DNA of 11,165 nucleotides from Bacteroidales bacterium (GTDB lineage: Bacteria; Bacteroidota; Bacteroidia; Bacteroidales; SM23-62): assembly GCA_016783865.1 (NCBI GenBank), contig JADHVS010000145.1, forward strand, positions 1 to 11,165, written 5' to 3'. This document shows positions 6,684 through 11,165 of this stretch, piece by piece; within the stretch, counting starts at the first letter, position 1, and every line of letters begins with the position of its first letter. The translations under genes were made by a program, and so were the position numbers. The notes beneath the pieces were generated by a model. That model made no database searches and had not been told where the DNA came from. It saw only the letters and a list, made by a program, of their open reading frames with translations.

Positions 6684-7268
6684 TTGGCGGCGGTTTATCA
6701 GGACATACACAGAGAGATCATTGAGTTAAGTAAAGCTGGCAACCAAAAGGCTCAGTATCAGTTATATAAACTATACTCTAAAGCCATGTTCAATATTTGC
6801 TGGCGGATGCTGAACAACCGGGAAGAGGCCGAGGACCTGTTGCAGGAGAGTTTTACCGATGCATTTTTAAAACTGGATTCTTTCAGATATGAATCCTCTT
6901 TCGGAGCCTGGATCAAAAGAATTGTGATTAATAAATGCATCAACTATACACAAAAAAGAAAAATAGAGTTGATTTATCCCGAAAATATAGGAACGATGGA
7001 TGCCGCAGACGACGAAGTTGTTGATTATGAAGGAATTGATATGGATGTAAAACGTGTACATGAGGCCGTAGAGAAGTTGCCGGATGGCTACCGGGTGATT
7101 TTCAGCCTGTACGCCCTGGAGGGATATGACCATACAGAAATCTCAGAAATAATGGGTGTCTCGGAGTCGACCTCCAAAACCCAATACTTAAGAGCAAAAC
7201 AAAAAATTAAAGAAATACTTAAATCCAACGGCAATGAGAAAAGACAGGTTAGAACAGTTCATAGCTGA
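6684..7268 (+). CDS. ECF-type sigma-70 family RNA polymerase sigma factor
   Basis: A 194-residue alternative sigma factor with only regions 2 and 4. Region 2 (about 24-92) includes NREEAEDLLQESFTDAF, the -10 recognition and core-binding segment, and FGAWIKRIVINKCIN. Region 4 (about 126-178) includes LPDGYRVIFSLYALEGYDH and the helix-turn-helix EISEIMGVSESTSKTQYLRAKQK that reads the -35-like element. The start is TTG at 6684: an in-frame TAA at 6669-6671 leaves no ATG or GTG before it, and the first ATG (6786) would remove part of region 2. No clear ribosome binding site is visible. The 3' end overlaps the next gene by 35 bp, the classic sigma/anti-sigma layout. It may drive the genes downstream, but its target promoter cannot be deduced here. 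Confidence 0.93.
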   Translation: MAAVYQDIHREIIELSKAGNQKAQYQLYKLYSKAMFNICWRMLNNREEAEDLLQESFTDAFLKLDSFRYESSFGAWIKRIVINKCINYTQKRKIELIYPENIGTMDAADDEVVDYEGIDMDVKRVHEAVEKLPDGYRVIFSLYALEGYDHTEISEIMGVSESTSKTQYLRAKQKIKEILKSNGNEKRQVRTVHS

Positions 7269-7794
7269 AAACCGGGATCAATTTGATCTTTATGATCCCG
7301 ATGATAAGGTTTGGAAAGAAGTTAGCAAAACGATCCATAAGAAGCAGCGCTTTACCAACTGGAAAACCGTTGTCTGGAGAGCGGCTGCTGTGATCGTCAT
7401 CTTCGCCGCTTCATTTATGTTCTGGGAATATTTGAATAACAGTGACATACTGATAGGCCGCCAGGAAAAGAAAGTACAGAAGCTGGATATTCCCGAGCTG
7501 AGAGAAGCTGAAATCTATTACACCAATATGGTGGATAACAGGCTGGAAGAGCTGATCCCTCTGATCCAGCAAGATCCTGAACTGCAAATTGAACTGAACA
7601 ATGATCTGAGCGAGCTGGATAGCATTTATACCGAGTTGCAGAAGGACCTGATTGATAACATTGCCAATGATGAGGTTGTTGAAGCCATGATTCAAAACTA
7701 CAGACTGAAGCTGGAGATTTTAGAAGACCTGCTGGAGCAATTGCAAGAAACCTCAAAAAATGAAGAAAATGAAAAAAATGAGCTGGAAATTTAG
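7234..7794 (+). CDS. single-pass membrane protein, probable anti-sigma factor
   Basis: A 186-residue protein I cannot place by motif. Residues 1-45 are charged and hydrophilic (cytoplasmic side), 46-66 form one transmembrane helix (VVWRAAAVIVIFAASFMFW), and 75-186 are highly acidic and helical with a coiled-coil look, for example REAEIYYTNMVDNRLEEL and the tail from 157 on. That architecture, and a start 35 bp inside the sigma gene, is what a membrane-anchored anti-sigma regulator looks like: sigma bound inside, sensing outside. No zinc-binding HXXXCXXC (ZAS) motif is present, and there is no cysteine at all. Its own 3' end overlaps the next gene by up to 35 bp, so all three are probably translationally coupled. 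The role is inferred from position and topology. Confidence 0.75.
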   Translation: MRKDRLEQFIAENRDQFDLYDPDDKVWKEVSKTIHKKQRFTNWKTVVWRAAAVIVIFAASFMFWEYLNNSDILIGRQEKKVQKLDIPELREAEIYYTNMVDNRLEELIPLIQQDPELQIELNNDLSELDSIYTELQKDLIDNIANDEVVEAMIQNYRLKLEILEDLLEQLQETSKNEENEKNELEI

Positions 7795-8881
7795 AAAACG
7801 GGGTCTCCTTGTCCTGGGAATTCTGGCGCTGACTCTGTCAGGCCTGGCCCAGACATACACGGAGAGTAAGAAGATAACGAGGTCTTTCCCCACCAATCCC
7901 GACACCCGGCTGGATGTGTCGAATAAATATGGGCGGATACACCTGATCCCGTGGAAAAAGGACAGCGTGAAAGTTGTGGTCGACCTGTATGTGCGGTCGA
8001 GCAGCTCGAAAAAGCTGGAGAAAATAATGAACACTATTGATTTCGAATTTACAGGAACTAAATATTATATCATTGCATCTACCAATTTCGGAACCAAATA
8101 CCCTGCCTTTTTCTCTGACCTTATAGAACTGTCAGAATCGATTATCCCTTCCAAAAACCAGGTGGAGATAGACTATACCGTTATGGTCCCGTCAGGTATG
8201 GACATTAATGTGTCGAACAAATTCGGTGACATCTTCATCGACGACCTGAAAGGGAATGTATCGGTGAGCCTTTCTAACGGGGATCTCAAGATCAACCGGC
8301 TGGAGGGTGAAGCCTCGATCAATCACCACTTTGGAAAAGGAATTATTAACTATATCAATAATGGTAGATTAACCCTGTCGTATTCGAATCTTGAGATCAT
8401 GGAAAGTCAGCAACTGACCATTAACAGTAAATCTTCAGAGATCCGGATCGACCAGGTGGATATCCTTAAAACTGAATCACGGAGAGATAAATATATCGTG
8501 GGACAAATGAACAACCTGTTCGGCGACAGCTATTTTTCCGATATCTCGGTCTCAAGAATGGACGATGAAGTTAACTACTCACCAAGCTATGGAGATTTCA
8601 GGATCGATTCGGTTGGAAAGGGCTTTTCATATATCAACCTGAATTCAGATTATTCCGATATCAGAATGGTATTCAGCAAGTCCAGCTCCTTTTACCTGGA
8701 TATCGATTATCACCCGGATGTGGTATTAAGGATTCCTGATGACCTGGGTAATTTTGAGAGAACCAACCTCGATAAGGAACGGATCAGGTTATCAGGGATG
8801 GCGGGTAAATCCGAATCTTCGAAACGGGTTGAGATCGCGGCACCAAAAAAATGTATTATCAGCATAAACACCAGGAAATGA
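7760..8881 (+). CDS. secreted DUF4097-type beta-solenoid protein
   Basis: A 373-residue exported protein. A signal peptide covers residues 1-30 (KFRKRGLLVLGILALTLSGLA), with cleavage likely before Q31. The rest is beta-rich with repeated turns of the kind found in DUF4097 proteins: LDVSNKYGRIHL (51-62), INVSNKFGDIFIDDL (149-163), LSNGDLKINRLEG (171-183), LTLSYSNLEI (204-213), YSPSYGDFRIDSV (273-285) and LNSDYSDIRMVF (294-305). There is no second membrane helix and no lipobox, so it should be free in the periplasm or outside. Three in-frame ATGs (7760, 7769, 7778) precede the signal peptide; the last would cut the overlap with the previous gene to 17 bp. DUF4097 proteins occur in envelope-stress loci such as LiaG in Firmicutes, which fits the sigma pair upstream. 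The exact function is unknown. Confidence 0.85.
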   Translation: MKKMKKMSWKFRKRGLLVLGILALTLSGLAQTYTESKKITRSFPTNPDTRLDVSNKYGRIHLIPWKKDSVKVVVDLYVRSSSSKKLEKIMNTIDFEFTGTKYYIIASTNFGTKYPAFFSDLIELSESIIPSKNQVEIDYTVMVPSGMDINVSNKFGDIFIDDLKGNVSVSLSNGDLKINRLEGEASINHHFGKGIINYINNGRLTLSYSNLEIMESQQLTINSKSSEIRIDQVDILKTESRRDKYIVGQMNNLFGDSYFSDISVSRMDDEVNYSPSYGDFRIDSVGKGFSYINLNSDYSDIRMVFSKSSSFYLDIDYHPDVVLRIPDDLGNFERTNLDKERIRLSGMAGKSESSKRVEIAAPKKCIISINTRK

Positions 8882-8933
8882 CTAAAATGACTAAAATGAG
8901 CTAGAATGACTAAAAAGAAAAGAATGACTAAAA
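8879..8933 (+). repeat. 9-bp TGACTAAAA array starting at the stop codon
   Basis: TGACTAAAA at 8879, 8888 and 8925, with imperfect units of 10 and 18 bp between them (8897-8924). The first TGA is the stop codon of the DUF4097 gene. As the unit is 9 bp, TGA recurs in the same frame in the second unit. Confidence 0.8.
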
Positions 8934-8963
8934 TTTGGAATTAAGGTTCAATAAATAACCAGG

Positions 8964-9039
8964 TTAACAGATAAACAAAAAGACAAACAGATTAACAGAT
9001 GAACAGATGAACAAATGAACAAATGAACAGACAAACAGA
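8964..9039 (+). repeat. degenerate octamer array before the GIN-domain gene
   Basis: Nine 8-bp units of the pattern NNAACARA (for example TTAACAGA, TGAACAGA, TGAACAAA), broken once by AAGA at 8980-8983, ending 21 bp before the next ATG. Together with the 9-bp array it fills the 179-bp gap between the DUF4097 and GIN-domain genes. I see no promoter in it; its purine-rich, unstructured RNA could serve as a leader. Confidence 0.8.
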
Positions 9040-9060
9040 TTATTATTAAAACCAAACAAT

Positions 9061-9798
9061 ATGAAAAAACCAGTAATACCCGGCCTTACAGCACTGCTAT
9101 TCTTAATCACCCTGAATTCATGTGAATATGGCCCGTGGGGATGCCTTCGCGGAAACGGTATCATGATTGAAGAAACAAGGGATCTCAACACCTTTTCAGG
9201 TGTCATCTCTGAAGGGGATTTCGATGTCACTATCATTGTCGATACTGTTTACCAGGCAGTGATCGAGGCCGATGAAAACCTGATGAGTTTTATCTCAACC
9301 TATATCAGGGGAGGTAACCTGGTGATTGATAATTCTTCAAGGCGCTGCTTAAGGAACAGTGATGGAAATCCCATCTACATTGAGTTGCACGTGCCCTTTG
9401 TTGATTATATCAGCCTGACCGGTTCAGGGGTGGTCTATTGTCAGGACCTGCTGTATGTGGATTACATCCGGGCCGAAGTGATCGGTTCCGGAATAATTGA
9501 TCTGCGGTATGTGGATGCCATATCAATCGATGCCATCCTTACCGGCAGTGGGGAAATTGAACTCTGGGGGATCTGCAAAGAGGGTGACCTGAACATACCA
9601 GGCTCCGGAGTGATCAAGGCATTTCACCTGGAACAGGACATTTGCGATGCCAATATTTCCGGCTCAGGCGACATGTATGTATTTGTATACGATATACTGG
9701 ATGCCAATATTTCGGGAAGCGGGAATATCTTTTACAAAGGCAATCCCAGGGTCTCAACCCGCATAAGTGGCACAGGATCAATAATTAACAGTAACTAA
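9061..9798 (+). CDS. head GIN domain (DUF2807) lipoprotein
   Basis: A 245-residue putative lipoprotein: a hydrophobic leader ends in LNSC, so C21 would be acylated. The rest is a DUF2807 domain, with the opening RGNGIMIEETRDLNTFSGV (30-48), then EADENLMSFISTYIRGGNLV (69-88). A regular solenoid follows, with G-S/T-G at 121, 142, 162, 181, 201, 219 and 237, that is one turn every 18-21 residues. Such proteins are thought to form right-handed beta-helices at the cell envelope, and some are annotated as adhesins without proof. Five further cysteines (28, 96, 127, 172, 195) could form disulphides. It lies in the same direction as the sigma operon, 179 bp after the DUF4097 gene, so could share its transcript. 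The family call is firm; the function is unknown. Confidence 0.9.
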   Translation: MKKPVIPGLTALLFLITLNSCEYGPWGCLRGNGIMIEETRDLNTFSGVISEGDFDVTIIVDTVYQAVIEADENLMSFISTYIRGGNLVIDNSSRRCLRNSDGNPIYIELHVPFVDYISLTGSGVVYCQDLLYVDYIRAEVIGSGIIDLRYVDAISIDAILTGSGEIELWGICKEGDLNIPGSGVIKAFHLEQDICDANISGSGDMYVFVYDILDANISGSGNIFYKGNPRVSTRISGTGSIINSN

Positions 9799-9854
9799 AA
9801 GTAATAAATATATCATTATCGCATAGTTTGCGGTTTTAACCAAGAAGATCAAAA

Positions 9855-10349
9855 ATGAGAACCCTAATATTTACTATACTTCTATTTAGCTTTTGCACCA
9901 CACAGGCTCAGGATCACCTGAAAGCGGCAGGACTTAGGGGAGGGATAACGTCGGGACTGACTTACCGGCAGTTTCTCGATCCGGGACTGGCCTATGAAGC
10001 CATTTTGAGCGGCAGATTGGGTGGGCTGCAGTTTACCGTTCTAAGGCAGCGATTCGAACCTGCCCTGTGGAAGATAGCTGACGATTTCTTTGTAACCTAT
10101 GGTTACGGCGGACATGTTGGATGGACCTATGCCGATACCTATCATTTTATGTTCAGGGATTACTATCACTCCGATAGAAAATTTTCACCCCTGGTCGGAA
10201 TGGACGGGTACCTTGGATTGGAATATCATTTCCCAACCATACCCCTGCAGGCAGGGCTCGATTTCAAACCATTTTTTGAAATAACCCTCTATGAACTGGT
10301 CAGGATGAGCATATGGGATGTGGGATTCACTTTGAAATATAAATTTTAA
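9855..10349 (+). CDS. small outer-membrane beta-barrel candidate (164 aa)
   Basis: I do not recognise the exact family. Residues 1-18 are a signal peptide (LIFTILLFSFCTTQA) with cleavage probably before Q19. The mature part alternates polar and aromatic residues in short strands, for example LRGGITSGLTYRQFL, AYEAILSGRLGGLQFTVLRQRF, FFVTYGYGGHVGWTY and LGLEYHF. It ends in WDVGFTLKYKF: a final strand with terminal Phe, as recognised by the BAM machinery. Eight short strands would fit its length. It lies 56 bp after the GIN-domain gene and 19 bp before the next gene, so an operon with both is likely. A 4-bp hairpin at 9830-9842 lies in the gap before it but is too weak to be called a terminator. 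Confidence 0.82.
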   Translation: MRTLIFTILLFSFCTTQAQDHLKAAGLRGGITSGLTYRQFLDPGLAYEAILSGRLGGLQFTVLRQRFEPALWKIADDFFVTYGYGGHVGWTYADTYHFMFRDYYHSDRKFSPLVGMDGYLGLEYHFPTIPLQAGLDFKPFFEITLYELVRMSIWDVGFTLKYKF

Positions 10350-10368
10350 TCATATAAAAACTGTAAAA

Positions 10369-10983
10369 ATGAAACGAATAGCAATACTTTTTATATTAAC
10401 CATTTTCATCAGTCCTGCATTCGGACAGGACGACGATATCCAGACCCTTTTTGGCGATGGGTTTGTAACTCACGGAGGATACGGCAGTTTCTCAGTGGGT
10501 TATTCTCAAATAGACGGCAAGGATGCACTGACCATGGGTGGCAGGGGTGCCTGGATTATCGGTCATTGGTTTGCACTGGGATTTGCCGGTACCGGATTCC
10601 TTAATGATTACCATTTTAATAATGATCTGTCAAGAAATGCAAACCTTTCCGGAGGCTATGGAGGTTTATTGATGGAACCAATTCTATTACCCAAATTTCC
10701 TATACACATTTCCCTGCCGTTAGTTGTTGGTGTGGGGGGGATAGCCTATACCACCAGTTATTCCTATACTGACTGGGATGATCCCAGATTCTTTGCTGAA
10801 GATGCCACTTCATTCCTGGTGGTGGAACCGGGTGTTGAGCTGGAATTCAATGTGGTGAAATTCTTCCGGCTGGCTGTGGGCGGATATTACAGGTATACTT
10901 CGAAAATAACCCTGTATGATACCCCGGAGGATGTTTTGAATGGATTTTCGGGAGGTATTACCCTGAAATTCGGAAAATTTTAA
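10369..10983 (+). CDS. outer-membrane beta-barrel candidate (204 aa)
   Basis: A 204-residue exported protein with a signal peptide of 19 residues (IAILFILTIFISPAFG) and Q20 as the probable first mature residue, followed by the acidic DDD. The body is glycine- and aromatic-rich with repeated strand-like segments (YGSFSVGYSQ, ALTMGGRGAWIIGHWFALGFAG, SGGYGGLLMEP, VVGVGGIAYTTSYSY, FFRLAVGGYYRY). The C-terminus FSGGITLKFGKF is a good final barrel strand. It follows the 164-residue barrel by 19 bp and the two share the same general build, though I see no close sequence identity. It is probably the last gene of the locus: repeats begin about 30 bp later and no gene follows before the window ends. 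The function is unknown; a small porin or structural barrel is a guess. Confidence 0.82.
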   Translation: MKRIAILFILTIFISPAFGQDDDIQTLFGDGFVTHGGYGSFSVGYSQIDGKDALTMGGRGAWIIGHWFALGFAGTGFLNDYHFNNDLSRNANLSGGYGGLLMEPILLPKFPIHISLPLVVGVGGIAYTTSYSYTDWDDPRFFAEDATSFLVVEPGVELEFNVVKFFRLAVGGYYRYTSKITLYDTPEDVLNGFSGGITLKFGKF

Positions 10984-11015
10984 AGATCAGGTCTTCAGGT
11001 CTGAGTTGTTGACAG

Positions 11016-11056
11016 ATTGACTCTCCTCGCAGCAAGCTACGGGGAAACGAGTTCCT
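11016..11056 (+). repeat. composite repeat, second copy of the family at 985-1113
   Basis: Positions 11016-11038 are identical to the reverse complement of 1091-1113. The following GGGGAAACGAGTTCCT matches the second block of the left copy (reverse complement of 998-1042) but for single changes. The two copies are in opposite orientation and about 10 kb apart. No coding frame with a start is visible. Confidence 0.75.
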
Positions 11057-11165
11057 GAGTTCGGCAGAGCCAAACGAACCTGTGAGTTCGGCAGAGCCAA
11101 ACGAACCTGTGAGTTCGGCAGAGCCAAACGAACCTGTGAGTTCGGCAGAGCCAAACGAACCTGTG
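11057..11165 (+). repeat. 27-bp tandem repeat, at least four identical units, running off the edge
   Basis: Units start at 11057, 11084, 11111 and 11138, each beginning GAGTTCGGCAGAGCC, and all four are identical; the next begins at the last base. The unit derives from the tail of the preceding composite repeat, as its first half is also found once (with changes) in the left copy. Perfect identity points to recent expansion or to an assembly edge. One frame is open through the array but has no start codon, so I do not call a gene. Confidence 0.92.

Noticed and set aside
9830..9842. Intrinsic terminator between the GIN-domain gene and the first barrel gene
   Set aside because: The stem is only CGCA/TGCG (4 bp) with a short TTTT after it, too weak to call.
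985..11056. Composite transposon bounded by the inverted repeats
   Set aside because: No transposase, no target-site duplication seen, and the enclosed genes are ordinary housekeeping and envelope genes; dispersed REP-like copies explain it better.
11013..11165. Open frame reading SSAEPNEPV-like repeats through the 27-bp array
   Set aside because: The unit length is a multiple of three so frames stay open by default; there is no start codon or upstream signal, and the DNA is a relative of a clearly non-coding repeat.

Overview
The window looks like a chromosomal segment of a Gram-negative member of the Bacteroidota, probably Bacteroidales or Marinilabiliales-like; this is inferred from protein style. 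Supporting signs are -7 boxes of the TAnnTTTG type before several genes, signal peptides cleaved just before Gln, an Lnt and lipoproteins, an N-acyl-amino-acid-lipid type acyltransferase fusion, a DUF4097/DUF2807 (head GIN domain) pair, and beta-barrel proteins ending in Phe.

Left part (1-3771, all minus strand): a lipoprotein M19 dipeptidase that runs off the left edge, a repeat-filled gap (960-1220), a two-domain acyltransferase resembling OlsF/GlsB-GlsA type aminolipid synthases, and a LysE-family exporter. Middle (3780-6485, plus strand): a divergent EamA-family permease, then apolipoprotein N-acyltransferase (lnt). Right part (6684-10983, plus strand): an ECF-type sigma factor, an overlapping one-TM probable anti-sigma protein, an overlapping DUF4097 secreted protein, a GIN-domain lipoprotein and two small outer-membrane beta-barrel candidates. 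This right part reads as one envelope-directed regulatory locus: sigma and its membrane-bound regulator first, then four exported proteins.

The most unusual content is between the genes. Four times, a short heptanucleotide array carrying GANTC every 7 bp is followed on the same strand by a G-rich tract; three of these tracts fit the G-quadruplex pattern. Two copies lie about 95-100 bp before a start codon (EamA, lnt), one straddles the lnt stop codon, and one is inverted upstream of the sigma gene. The arrays also supply the last codons and the stop of two genes. A different repeat family occurs as inverted relatives at 985-1113 and 11016-11056, and at the right edge its tail has expanded into at least four identical 27-bp units. 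No tRNA, rRNA, CRISPR array, transposase or phage gene was seen.
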